Below are positions 1-8,106 of a DNA stretch of 64,000 bases, piece after piece. Each line of letters opens with the position of its first letter. The first letter of the stretch is position 1. The stretch comes from Streptomyces sp. MUM 203J. Its GTDB lineage: Bacteria; Actinomycetota; Actinomycetes; Streptomycetales; Streptomycetaceae. Below the pieces are notes generated by a model. The model ran no database searches, was not told where the DNA came from, and saw only the letters and a list, made by a program, of their open reading frames with translations. The stretch lies in the NCBI RefSeq assembly GCF_022414595.1, contig NZ_JADWYO010000004.1, positions 62,001 to 126,000 of the forward strand, written 5' to 3'. The position numbers were made by a program, and so were the translations under genes.

Positions 1-1097
1 CGGCGAGCGACCCCGACGCCGGCTGGTACGTCCGCACCACCAAACACAAAGACCCCCTCCTGACAGACGCACCAACACAGGAGCGCATCAAGAAGCGCCT
101 GTACGGCTACGACGCGTGTCTCGTCGTCGCACGCGACCCCGACCACGACGGCACACCGCTGCCCGACGGCTCGGCCAACCCCGACGTCGTCCCGTCCCTG
201 GTCGTCGCGTTCTCCCTCGACAAGCCCAGCCACCGCCCCGCTGAAGTCGCCCTCGAAGCCCTCCAGCAGGTCGATCCCCGCTACCCCCGCGGCTACCTCG
301 CCGGCGACCGCCTCTACCCCGACCAGAAACCGGACAAGTTCCAGCTCCCCATCCGCGCCGTGGGCTACCAGCCCGTCTACGACTACGCCAAGGACCAGCT
401 CGGCGTGCAGGCCCAGTTCGCCGGGGCAGAACTCGTCGAGGGCAACTGGTACTGCCCCTCCATGCCCCAGCCCCTCAAGGACGCCAGCAAGGACCTCGTC
501 GCCAAGAAGATCGACAAGCAGACCTGGATCAACCGGATCCGGCAGCGCACCACCTACCTCTTCATGCCCAAGCAGCGCGCTGACGCCGAGGGCCACCGCC
601 GCATGATGTGCCCCGCCGAGGCCAACCGCACCCAGTGCCCTCTCAAGCCCTACACCCTCGGCCGGGGCATCCACCTGCCCCTCATCGACCCCGCTCCCAG
701 CCCCGTCGGCTCGCCCACCGCCTGCACCCAGCGCACCATCACCCTCCCGCCCGAGGCCGGCGCCCAGCTCTGGCAGCCCCTCCAGTACGGCACCGCGGAA
801 TGGCAGCGCGTCTACTTCCGGCTCCGCAACGCCATCGAGGGCATGAACGGCTTCGGCAAGGACCCCCTCTACGAGTGCCTCGAGTCCGGCGGCACCCGCC
901 GCATCCGCGGCATCGCCGCCCAGGCCATCCTGCTGGCCTTCCAGCTCGCCCACGCCAACAAACGCAAGCTCGCCACCTGGGCCGGCAGCATCGCGCTCCA
1001 CGGCAACCGCCCCCACCGCCGCCCCACCCGCCGTCGCAAGACCAAACCCCTGGGCACCTGGACCCCCGAGGGGTACCTCACCGAGACGACCGCGTGA
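1..1097 (+). CDS. Transposase-like protein, 5' end outside window
   Basis: The frame is open from base 3 with no in-frame start near the edge, so the gene begins upstream; about 364 codons are visible, ending in TGA. The protein looks like a DDE-type transposase: an aspartate sits in AGDRLYP, a segment with CPSMPQP and paired cysteines follows (MMCPAEANRTQCP), and a glutamate lies in RNAIEGMNGFGKD near the C-terminus, followed by a basic tail (RRPTRRRKTK). The DDE assignment is inference from spacing and character, not a clear family match. It is the only mobile-element gene seen here, beside a tRNA gene and a conserved core region. A GTG at 360 could be mistaken for the start, but the coding frame clearly continues upstream. 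Confidence 0.5.
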   Translation, partial: ASDPDAGWYVRTTKHKDPLLTDAPTQERIKKRLYGYDACLVVARDPDHDGTPLPDGSANPDVVPSLVVAFSLDKPSHRPAEVALEALQQVDPRYPRGYLAGDRLYPDQKPDKFQLPIRAVGYQPVYDYAKDQLGVQAQFAGAELVEGNWYCPSMPQPLKDASKDLVAKKIDKQTWINRIRQRTTYLFMPKQRADAEGHRRMMCPAEANRTQCPLKPYTLGRGIHLPLIDPAPSPVGSPTACTQRTITLPPEAGAQLWQPLQYGTAEWQRVYFRLRNAIEGMNGFGKDPLYECLESGGTRRIRGIAAQAILLAFQLAHANKRKLATWAGSIALHGNRPHRRPTRRRKTKPLGTWTPEGYLTETTA

Positions 1098-1153
1098 GAG
1101 GGGTCATACCCCAGCAAGCCAGCTGAAGGTCAACAACCGAAGACCCAGAACAC

Positions 1154-1187
1154 GACTGCCCGGCGGCTCCCCAGCCGCCGGGCAGTC
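1154..1187 (+). terminator. Hairpin after transposase-like gene
   Basis: Perfect 15-base arms (1154-1168 and 1173-1187) enclose a CCCC loop, 56 bases after the transposase-like stop codon. There is no clear T tract, which is common for Streptomyces terminators. It could also be part of the end of the mobile element. Confidence 0.6.
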
Positions 1188-1231
1188 ACGCGTGCAAGCC
1201 GCGCCACACCCCACCTGACCAGTAGGGAAAG

Positions 1232-1271
1232 CGAAACGGTCGGCATCGTGATCACGATGCCGACCGTTTCG
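1232..1271 (-). terminator. 40-base perfect palindrome downstream of tRNA-Leu
   Basis: Bases 1232-1271 are a perfect palindrome centred on TGATCA. It begins 37 bases beyond the 3' end of the leftward tRNA-Leu gene, so a terminator for that transcript is the simplest reading. Unlike a usual terminator it has no unpaired loop, so a protein-binding dyad is an alternative. Confidence 0.55.
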
Positions 1272-1308
1272 TCGGTGCTACGAGGACACTTTCGTCGGTG
1301 TCCCCTCG

Positions 1309-1392
1309 TGCGCGAGGGGGGAGTTGAACCCCCACGCCCTTGCGGGCACTGGAACCTGAATCCAGCGCGTCTGCCTATTCCGCCACCCGCGC
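1309..1392 (-). tRNA. tRNA-Leu (CAG)
   Basis: The reverse strand folds into a class II tRNA of 84 bases. The acceptor arm GCGCGGG pairs with CTCGCGC, including one G-T pair. The anticodon loop holds CAG. A long variable arm (TGCCCGCAAGGGCG) and a T loop with GTTCAACTC follow. CCA is not encoded. The palindrome at 1232-1271 lies just downstream. Confidence 0.95.
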
Positions 1393-1867
1393 ATCTGGGT
1401 GTCGTAACCTTCGGCCTCCACCGTTTTGGTGCGACCGCCTGGCGACATCTGAAGATTAGCACGCCATCGGGGATGGATTCACATCCGTTGTTTCGAGGGC
1501 CCGGCAGACGCACAAGGAGGTAGAGGAGACGCCCGCCGTCCCCGGCGGCGACGGTACCGAGGGGCACCCCCCGAGGCATCGGGGCCGCCGAGTCGGGCAC
1601 GGAACCGCGGGGACACAGAGGACGAGCGGGACAGAGGAAGAGGAAGGGGGACAGCGGAACAGCCCCCGCCCGGAACCCCCGACCCCCGTCCCTCCGAGGT
1701 ATCCGGAAGGTGCGGGACACTGTCCACAGGGCGCCTCTACGATCCGTGTGGGAGATGTGAGAGGTGACACTCATCCACAGGGCAGAGAAGGGGAACCAGC
1801 CGATTTCCCGACGCGTGGATACGATCAGTAAGCAGTACCAGGGCGGCAACGACGGAGGAGGTGCCCG
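1393..1867. other. Gap between tRNA-Leu and fhaA
   Basis: No convincing gene is seen. This stretch should hold the leftward tRNA-Leu promoter and the rightward promoter of the fhaA-pknB operon, but I could not single out -10/-35 elements. A strong Shine-Dalgarno run (GGAGGAGGTG, near 1854-1863) ends it. Two one-mismatch DnaA-box-like words (1720-1728 and 1771-1779) are too weak to call. Confidence 0.4.
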
Positions 1868-2776
1868 ATGGGAGTCCTGAAGAGGTTCGAGCAGCGTCTC
1901 GAAGGCCTGGTCAACGGCACCTTCGCCAAGGTCTTCAAGTCCGAGGTCCAGCCGGTCGAGATCGCCGGCGCCCTCCAGCGCGAGTGTGACAACAACGCGA
2001 CGATCTGGAACCGGGACCGCACGGTCGTCCCCAACGACTTCATCGTCGAGCTGAGCACCCCCGACTACGAGCGCCTCAGCCCCTACTCCGGGCAGCTCGG
2101 GGACGAGCTGGCCGGACTGGTCCGGGACTACGCGAAGCAGCAGCGGTACACCTTCATGGGCCCCATCAAGGTCCACCTGGAGAAGGCCGACGATCTCGAC
2201 ACCGGCCTGTACCGGGTCCGCAGCCGCACCCTCGCGTCCAGCTCCTCCGCGGACGCCCAGCCCGCCGACGGCTCCCCCGGCGCGGGCGCGCAGGGCCCCC
2301 AGGGCCCGGGAGGCCCCACCGCCCCGCCGCCCGGCCAGGGCGGCCGTCCCGGCGGCTACGGCTACCCTCCGGCCGGCGCTCCGCCGATGCCGCCCGCGCC
2401 CCCGCCGGGCGCCGGCCCGGCCCCCGGCCAGCACCGTCCGGGCGCGTCCTCGGCGCACCGTCCGCCGGGCTCCACCGGCCAGGTGCCGGGCGCCCAGGTG
2501 CGCCGCTGGATCGAGATCAACGGCACCCGGCACCAGATCTCCCGCCCCACCCTGGTCCTGGGCCGCAGCACGGACGCCGACGTGCGGATCGACGATCCGG
2601 GAGTATCCCGCCGCCACTGCGAGATCCGGACCGGAACGCCCTCGACGATCCAGGATCTCGGGTCCACCAACGGCATCGTGGTGGACGGACAGCAGACCAC
2701 TCACGCTACGCTCCGCGACGGCTCGCGGATCGTCGTGGGCAGCACCACCATCATTTACCGGCAAGCCGAAGGGTGA
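1868..2776 (+). CDS. fhaA: FhaA: DUF3662 and FHA domain protein
   Basis: A 302-residue cytoplasmic protein. The N-terminus (about 1-115, MGVLKRFEQRLEGLVNGTF onward) is the DUF3662 domain typical of actinobacterial FhaA. A Pro/Gly-rich linker of roughly 90 residues follows. The last 90 residues are a forkhead-associated domain with the phosphothreonine-binding signature (GRS, SRRHCEI, DLGSTNG). In mycobacteria FhaA binds phosphorylated targets of PknB, including the MurJ-associated pseudokinase, and restrains wall synthesis. It is first in an operon with fhaB, pstP, rodA, pbpA and pknB. The ATG at 1868 is preceded by a strong Shine-Dalgarno. Identity is secure from domain order and context; the targets are inferred from relatives. 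Confidence 0.93.
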   Translation: MGVLKRFEQRLEGLVNGTFAKVFKSEVQPVEIAGALQRECDNNATIWNRDRTVVPNDFIVELSTPDYERLSPYSGQLGDELAGLVRDYAKQQRYTFMGPIKVHLEKADDLDTGLYRVRSRTLASSSSADAQPADGSPGAGAQGPQGPGGPTAPPPGQGGRPGGYGYPPAGAPPMPPAPPPGAGPAPGQHRPGASSAHRPPGSTGQVPGAQVRRWIEINGTRHQISRPTLVLGRSTDADVRIDDPGVSRRHCEIRTGTPSTIQDLGSTNGIVVDGQQTTHATLRDGSRIVVGSTTIIYRQAEG

Positions 2777-2786
2777 AGCGGGGGCA

Positions 2787-3278
2787 ATGTCAGAGCTGAC
2801 CCTCACGGTCATGCGGTTGGGTTTCCTCGCCGTACTGTGGCTGTTCGTCATCGTGGCCGTCCAGGTCATCCGCAGCGACCTGTTCGGTACACGGGTCACG
2901 CAGCGCGGCGCGCGCCGGGAGAGCGCCCGCCCCCGCTCCGAAGGCCGCCAGAGCGCCCCGCCGCAGCAGCGGCAGCGGCGCGGCGCCCCCACGAAGCTGG
3001 TCGTCTCCGAGGGCACGCTCACCGGCACGACGGTCGCCCTCCAGGGCCAGACGATCACGCTGGGCCGGGCGCACGACTCCACGATCGTGCTGGACGACGA
3101 CTACGCCTCCAGCCGGCATGCCAGGATCTATCCGGACCACGACGGTCAGTGGATCGTCGAGGACCTGGGGTCCACCAACGGCACGTACCTCGACCGGACT
3201 CGACTCACCACGCCGACCCCGATTCCGCTGGGTGCGCCGATCCGCATCGGCAAGACCGTCATCGAGCTGCGGAAGTAG
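2787..3278 (+). CDS. fhaB: FhaB/FipA: membrane-anchored FHA protein
   Basis: A 163-residue protein with one N-terminal membrane segment (about 6-30, MRLGFLAVLWLFVIVAVQVI), a basic linker rich in Arg/Gln, and a C-terminal FHA domain (about 75-160) with GRAHDS, SSRHARI and DLGSTNGTYL. It should sit on the inner face of the membrane and read phosphothreonines made by PknB. Mycobacterial FipA (FhaB) links such phosphorylation to division and to FtsZ-FtsQ contacts. The ATG follows the fhaA stop by 10 bases behind a purine-rich sequence, so the two are co-transcribed. The function of this copy is inferred from the family. Confidence 0.92.
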   Translation: MSELTLTVMRLGFLAVLWLFVIVAVQVIRSDLFGTRVTQRGARRESARPRSEGRQSAPPQQRQRRGAPTKLVVSEGTLTGTTVALQGQTITLGRAHDSTIVLDDDYASSRHARIYPDHDGQWIVEDLGSTNGTYLDRTRLTTPTPIPLGAPIRIGKTVIELRK

Positions 3279-3295
3279 TGCTACATCATGAATAG

Positions 3296-3316
3296 GCGCG
3301 AGCGGAGCGAGCGAGC
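3296..3316. repeat. Short GAGCG-rich direct repeat
   Basis: The gap between fhaB and pstP contains iterated GAGCG/GAGCGA words (GCGAGCGGAGCGAGCGAG). Similar purine-rich pentamer repeats occur between genes in other streptomycetes, as far as I recall. No function can be read from it. Confidence 0.35.
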
Positions 3317-3367
3317 CGCAGCGGTCCCCGCGGACCGGGCGGGGCTCCCGACCGGAGGGTGGGCAGT

Positions 3368-4957
3368 GTGGCTCGACCAGACCGGCTGTACCCCGAGCCG
3401 ACGGGTGAGGTGCGCATGAGTCTGTCACTGCGCTTCGCCGCCGGGTCTCACAAAGGAATGATCCGCGAGGGCAACGAGGACTCCGGCTACGCCGGACCCC
3501 GGCTGCTCGCCATCGCGGACGGCATGGGCGGGCAGGCCGCCGGCGAAGTCGCCTCCTCCGAGGTGATCTCCACCCTCGTCACGCTCGACGACGACATTCC
3601 CGGCTCCGACATCCTCACCTCGCTCGGCACGGCGGTGCAGCGGGCCAACGACCAGCTCCGCATGATGGTCGAGGAGGACCCGCAGCTGGAGGGCATGGGC
3701 ACCACGCTCACCGCCCTGCTGTGGACCGGCCAGCGCCTCGGCCTCGTCCATGTCGGAGACTCCCGTGCGTACCTCCTCCGCGACGGCGTCCTCACTCAGA
3801 TCACCCAGGACCACACCTGGGTGCAGCGGCTGGTCGACGAGGGCCGTATCACCGAGGAAGAGGCCACCACCCACCCGCAGCGCTCGCTCCTCATGCGCGC
3901 GCTCGGCAGCGGTGACCACGTCGAGCCGGACCTGTCGATCCGCGAGGTCCGGGCCGGCGACCGCTATCTGGTCTGCTCCGACGGCCTGTCCGGAGTCGTC
4001 TCCCACCAGACGATGGAGGAGACCCTCGCCAGTTACCAGGGGCCCCAGGAGACCGTCCAGGAGCTGATCCAGCTCGCCCTGCGCGGCGGCGGCCCGGACA
4101 ACATCACCGTGATCATCGCGGACGTCCTGGACGTCGACGGCGGCGACACCCTCGCCGGACAGCTCAGCGACGCCCCGGTGATCGTCGGCGCCGTGGCCGA
4201 GAACCAGCAGCAGCTCAACGACGGCGGGGCCATGCAGACCCCCGCCGGACGGGCCGCCGGGCTGGGCCGCCAGGCCCCGCAGCCGCCCCCCGGGGGCTTC
4301 GGCCCGCCCGGCAGCGGCGAGGACATCGACTACGGCGGCATGCCCCCGGAGAACGACTCCCACGGCGCGTACCGGGACGAGGATCTCGCCAAGCCCCGCA
4401 AGAAAGGCGGCTGGTTCAAGCGGATCTTCCTGATGGTGCTGGTCCTCGCCCTGCTCGGCGGGGGCGGGTACGCCGGCTGGCGCTGGACCCAGACCCAGTA
4501 CTACGTGGGTGCCAACAAGGGCCATGTCGCCCTCTACCGGGGCATCAGCCAGGACCTGATGTGGGTCTCGCTGTCGGAGGTCGAGAAGGACCACCCCGAC
4601 ATCGAACTCAAGTACCTCCCCTCGTACTACCAGAAGCAGGTCGAGGACACGATCGCCGGCGGCAGCCTCGCCAAGGCGGAGGCCAAGATCAAGGAGCTGG
4701 GCGTCCAGGCCAGTGCCTGCCGCAAGCGCGCGGAGGCCCGCGAGGCCGCCGAGCAGTCGGCCGCCGCCCCGCCCCCCGCCGCCTCCCCGGCCCCGTCCTC
4801 CTCCCCGTCCGGGGAGCAGAAGCCCGAGGGGGAACAGCAGGACGGCGAGAAGACCGACGCCAAGCCCACGACCACGCCCACCGCGGCCACTCCCTCCCCG
4901 GGTCCCACCCTCACGGAGGAGGAGAAGCGGGCGGCCTCGAACTGCGGCAAGCAGTAA
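3368..4957 (+). CDS. pstP: PP2C-family Ser/Thr protein phosphatase (PstP type)
   Basis: This is the partner phosphatase of PknB, expected to remove phosphate from the kinase, FHA proteins and PBPs. The N-terminal 240 residues carry the PP2C metal-binding motifs: GNEDSGY, ADGMGGQAAGE, HVGDSRAYL, CSDGLSGV and GGPDNITVI. A Gly/Pro-rich linker, one membrane segment (IFLMVLVLALLGGGGYAGW) and a Pro/Ala/Glu-rich tail follow; the tail also contains a conserved region ending in two cysteines. I use the GTG at 3368 because GGAGGG ends about 8 bases upstream. A GTG nine bases earlier and an ATG (MSLSLRF) 48 bases later are alternatives. Length is about 529 residues, typical for the family. Confidence 0.93.
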   Translation: MARPDRLYPEPTGEVRMSLSLRFAAGSHKGMIREGNEDSGYAGPRLLAIADGMGGQAAGEVASSEVISTLVTLDDDIPGSDILTSLGTAVQRANDQLRMMVEEDPQLEGMGTTLTALLWTGQRLGLVHVGDSRAYLLRDGVLTQITQDHTWVQRLVDEGRITEEEATTHPQRSLLMRALGSGDHVEPDLSIREVRAGDRYLVCSDGLSGVVSHQTMEETLASYQGPQETVQELIQLALRGGGPDNITVIIADVLDVDGGDTLAGQLSDAPVIVGAVAENQQQLNDGGAMQTPAGRAAGLGRQAPQPPPGGFGPPGSGEDIDYGGMPPENDSHGAYRDEDLAKPRKKGGWFKRIFLMVLVLALLGGGGYAGWRWTQTQYYVGANKGHVALYRGISQDLMWVSLSEVEKDHPDIELKYLPSYYQKQVEDTIAGGSLAKAEAKIKELGVQASACRKRAEAREAAEQSAAAPPPAASPAPSSSPSGEQKPEGEQQDGEKTDAKPTTTPTAATPSPGPTLTEEEKRAASNCGKQ

Positions 4958-4985
4958 GCACCCGTAGGGGGGCCTTTCCACCACC

Positions 4986-6416
4986 ATGAGCGTTGTCACC
5001 AACACGACCACCATCGGCGCGATCGACGCACCGAGCCGCCGCAACACCGAGCTGCTGCTCCTCGCGTTCGCCGTCGCCATCCCGGTCCTCGCGTACCTGA
5101 ACGTCGGCCTCGCCATCGACGGCGAGGTGCCCGCCGGCATGCTCGGCTACGGCATCGGCCTCGGACTGCTCGCCGGAATCGCCCACCTGCTGGTACGGCG
5201 CTTCGCGAAGTACGCCGACCCGCTGCTGCTGCCGCTGGCGACCCTGCTCAACGGGCTGGGCCTGGTGCTGATCTGGAGACTCGACCAGTCGCCGCGGATC
5301 CAGGCCCAGTACGCCACGTTCAGCCCGGACGCGCCCAAGCAGCTGATGTACTCCGCGATCGGTATCGCGATGTTCCTGGCCGTGCTGGTGTTCCTCAAGG
5401 ACCACCGGGTGCTCCAGCGCTACACGTACATCTCGATGATGGTGGCGATCGTCCTGCTGCTCCTGCCGATCGTCCCGGGCCTCGGCACGGACAGCTTCGG
5501 CGCCAAGATCTGGATCAACATCGCGGGCTTCTCCGTCCAGCCGGGAGAGTTCGCCAAGATCGTGCTCGCGGTCTTCTTCTCCGGATATCTGATGGTGAAG
5601 CGTGACGCGCTCGCCCTGGCCAGCCGCCGCTTCATGGGCCTCTACCTGCCCCGGGGCCGCGACCTCGGCCCGATCATCACCATCTGGGCGCTCAGCCTGC
5701 TGATCCTGGTCTTCGAGAACGACCTCGGTTCGTCACTGCTGTTCTTCGGCATGTTCGTGATCGTGCTGTACGTGGCGACCGAGCGGACCAGCTGGATCGT
5801 CATGGGTCTGCTGATGGCCGTGGGCGGCGCGGTCGTGGTCGGTTCGACCGCGACCCACGTCAAGTCCCGTGTCGCCGCCTGGCTCGATCCGTTCGAATGC
5901 CTGAAGACCGCGCCCGAGGGCACCAACATGGCCTGGGCCTGTGACCAGATGACACAGGTCCAGATGGCGTTCGGTTCCGGTGGCACCATCGGCACCGGCC
6001 TCGGCCAGGGCAACTCCGACCTCGTCGGCTTCGCCGCCAACTCCGACTTCATCTTCGCCACCGTCGGAGAGGAGCTGGGCCTGGCCGGTGTCATGGCCTT
6101 CCTCCTCCTGTACGGCCTGATCGTCGAGCGCGGTCTGCGCACCGCGCTCGCTGCCCGCGACCCGTTCGGCAAGCTGCTCGCCTGCGGCCTGTCCGGCGCC
6201 TTCGCGCTCCAGATCTTCGTCGTCGCCGGCGGTGTGATGGGCCTCATCCCGCTGACCGGTATGACCATGCCGTTCCTCGCGTACGGCGGCTCGTCCGTCA
6301 TCGCGAACTGGGCGCTCATCGCGATCCTGCTGCGGATCAGCGACACCGCGCGCCGTCCGGCCCCCGCACCCGCCCCGAACCCCGACGCCGAGATGACCCA
6401 GGTGGTCCGACAGTGA
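4986..6416 (+). CDS. rodA: SEDS peptidoglycan glycosyltransferase (FtsW/RodA/SpoVE family)
   Basis: A 476-residue polytopic membrane protein with about 10-12 hydrophobic segments. It has family signatures: the PGEFAKI motif after a Trp-rich segment, NDLGSSLLFFG, and the C-terminal GLIPLTGMTMPFLAYGGSS. SEDS proteins polymerise lipid II into glycan strands with a class B PBP, and that partner gene (pbpA) overlaps its stop codon. Operon position between pstP and pbpA matches mycobacterial rodA. Whether it works in apical growth, division or sporulation cannot be decided from sequence; Streptomyces has several paralogues. Confidence 0.92.
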   Translation: MSVVTNTTTIGAIDAPSRRNTELLLLAFAVAIPVLAYLNVGLAIDGEVPAGMLGYGIGLGLLAGIAHLLVRRFAKYADPLLLPLATLLNGLGLVLIWRLDQSPRIQAQYATFSPDAPKQLMYSAIGIAMFLAVLVFLKDHRVLQRYTYISMMVAIVLLLLPIVPGLGTDSFGAKIWINIAGFSVQPGEFAKIVLAVFFSGYLMVKRDALALASRRFMGLYLPRGRDLGPIITIWALSLLILVFENDLGSSLLFFGMFVIVLYVATERTSWIVMGLLMAVGGAVVVGSTATHVKSRVAAWLDPFECLKTAPEGTNMAWACDQMTQVQMAFGSGGTIGTGLGQGNSDLVGFAANSDFIFATVGEELGLAGVMAFLLLYGLIVERGLRTALAARDPFGKLLACGLSGAFALQIFVVAGGVMGLIPLTGMTMPFLAYGGSSVIANWALIAILLRISDTARRPAPAPAPNPDAEMTQVVRQ

Positions 6417-7870
6417 ACAAGCCCCTGCGCCATATCGCGATCTTCTGCGGCCTGCTGGTGCTCGCGCTGCTCCTCCGGGACAACTGGCTCCAGTTCGTCC
6501 GCAGTGACGAGCTGAACTCCCACAAGGACAACAAGCGCACGGCCATCGAGCGGTACAGCTACCCCCGCGGCAACATCATCGTGGAGGACAAGCCCATCAC
6601 GGGGTCCGTCGAGAGCGACGACTCGATGTACAAGTACCGGCGCACCTACGTGAACGGCCCCATGTGGGCGCCCGTCACCGGGTACGCCTCCAGCGTCTTC
6701 GGCTCGGACAAGCTGGAGTCCATCTACGACCCCATCCTCACCGGCAACGACGACCGGCTGTTCTTCGACCGCACCCTCGCCATGTTCACCGGCGAGACCA
6801 AGCAGGGCGGCAACGTCGTCACGACCCTCAACGGCGCCGCCCAGAAGGCCGCCTACGAGGGGCTCGGCAAGAAGAAGGGCGCCGTCGCGGCCATCGACCC
6901 GCAGACCGGGAAGATCCTGGCGCTGGCCTCCACCCCCTCGTACGACCCGGGCACCATCGCGGGCCGCACGAAGGCCGACGGCGAGGCATGGAACAAGCTG
7001 GAGAAGGACCCCGACAAGCCGAGGAACAACCGCGTACTGCGCGAGATCTACCCCCCTGGCTCCACGTTCAAGGTGGTCACGGCCGCCGCGGCCATCGAGG
7101 CCGGCATCGTCAAGGACATCGAAGCCAAGACGGACACCCCCGAGCCGTACATGATCCCGCTGTCCCGGACGCCGATGAAGAACCACGCCCGGGGCTGCGA
7201 GAACGCCACGCTGCAGTACGCGATGCAGTGGTCCTGCAACTCCGTCTTCGCGAAGCTCGGTGACGAGGTCGGCCGGGACAAGATGGTCGAGATGTCCGAG
7301 AAGTTCGGTTTCAACTCGGAGGTCTTCACCCCGGTCCGCGCGGTCGCCTCCGTGTACGACAAGAACATGGACCGCGGCGGCAACGCCCAGTCCGCCATCG
7401 GCCAGTTCAACACCGCGACCACCCCGCTCCAGATGGCCATGGTCACCGCCGCCATCGCCAACGACGGCAAGCTGATGAAGCCGTACATGGTGGACCGCCT
7501 GGTGACCCCGAGCCTCGACGTGCTCGAAGGTTTCGAGCCCGAGGAGATGAGCCGGCCGATGTCCGCCGAGACCGCGCAGCTCGTGCAGAAGATGATGGAG
7601 GTCACGGTCGAGGAGGGCACCGGCACCAAGGCCCGCATCCCCGGCGTCAAGGTCGGCGGCAAGACCGGCACCGCCCAGCACGGCGAGAAGAACAAGGCCC
7701 GCCCCTACGCCTGGTTCATCTCGTACGCGAAGACCGACAGCGGCTCCCCGGTCGCCGTGGCCGTCATCGTCGAGGACTCCGACGCCACCCGTGAGGACAT
7801 CAGCGGCGGCGGCCAGGCCGCGCCCATCGCCCGCGCGGTGATGAAGGCGGTGCTCGACAGCAAGCAGTGA
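6413..7870 (+). CDS. pbpA: Class B penicillin-binding protein (PbpA)
   Basis: D,D-transpeptidase that cross-links peptidoglycan with the SEDS partner encoded just upstream. One N-terminal membrane anchor (about 5-23) is followed by a dimerisation region starting at RYSYPRGNII. The transpeptidase domain has all three motifs: SxxK at Ser217 (GSTFKV), SxN at Ser274 (SCNS) and KTG at Lys417 (GGKTGTAQ). The 485-residue length is normal for actinobacterial PbpA. The GTG start overlaps the rodA stop (GTGA), implying translational coupling. Mycobacterial PbpA is a PknB substrate, and pknB follows here. Confidence 0.95.
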   Translation: MNKPLRHIAIFCGLLVLALLLRDNWLQFVRSDELNSHKDNKRTAIERYSYPRGNIIVEDKPITGSVESDDSMYKYRRTYVNGPMWAPVTGYASSVFGSDKLESIYDPILTGNDDRLFFDRTLAMFTGETKQGGNVVTTLNGAAQKAAYEGLGKKKGAVAAIDPQTGKILALASTPSYDPGTIAGRTKADGEAWNKLEKDPDKPRNNRVLREIYPPGSTFKVVTAAAAIEAGIVKDIEAKTDTPEPYMIPLSRTPMKNHARGCENATLQYAMQWSCNSVFAKLGDEVGRDKMVEMSEKFGFNSEVFTPVRAVASVYDKNMDRGGNAQSAIGQFNTATTPLQMAMVTAAIANDGKLMKPYMVDRLVTPSLDVLEGFEPEEMSRPMSAETAQLVQKMMEVTVEEGTGTKARIPGVKVGGKTGTAQHGEKNKARPYAWFISYAKTDSGSPVAVAVIVEDSDATREDISGGGQAAPIARAVMKAVLDSKQ

Positions 7871-8106
7871 CCCGCACCACGCCGAACGGACACCCGCCGG
7901 ACCGACGCCGGAGACGTGACATGCGCGACACCGCATGACGTCCGTGAAGCCCCCGCGATGCCCCTGGCGACTGTGTACCGGTCCCGTATCAGCTTCCGGT
8001 CACGAAGTGATCAGCCACCCGCGGCCGGTAGCCTTTGCCCGAACAGCACACCGCCGGACCACACAGACGGGTGCGGTCGGGACTGACGGAGAGGGCTGGA
8101 ACAGTT

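Noticed and set aside
1720-1779. Two DnaA-box-like words before fhaA
   Set aside because: Each has one mismatch and there is no exact box nearby; chance is likely in sequence with common CCACAGG words.
7871-8106. Possible small gene or riboswitch between pbpA and pknB
   Set aside because: No conserved RNA fold or frame with a start signal was evident; a plain promoter gap is more likely.
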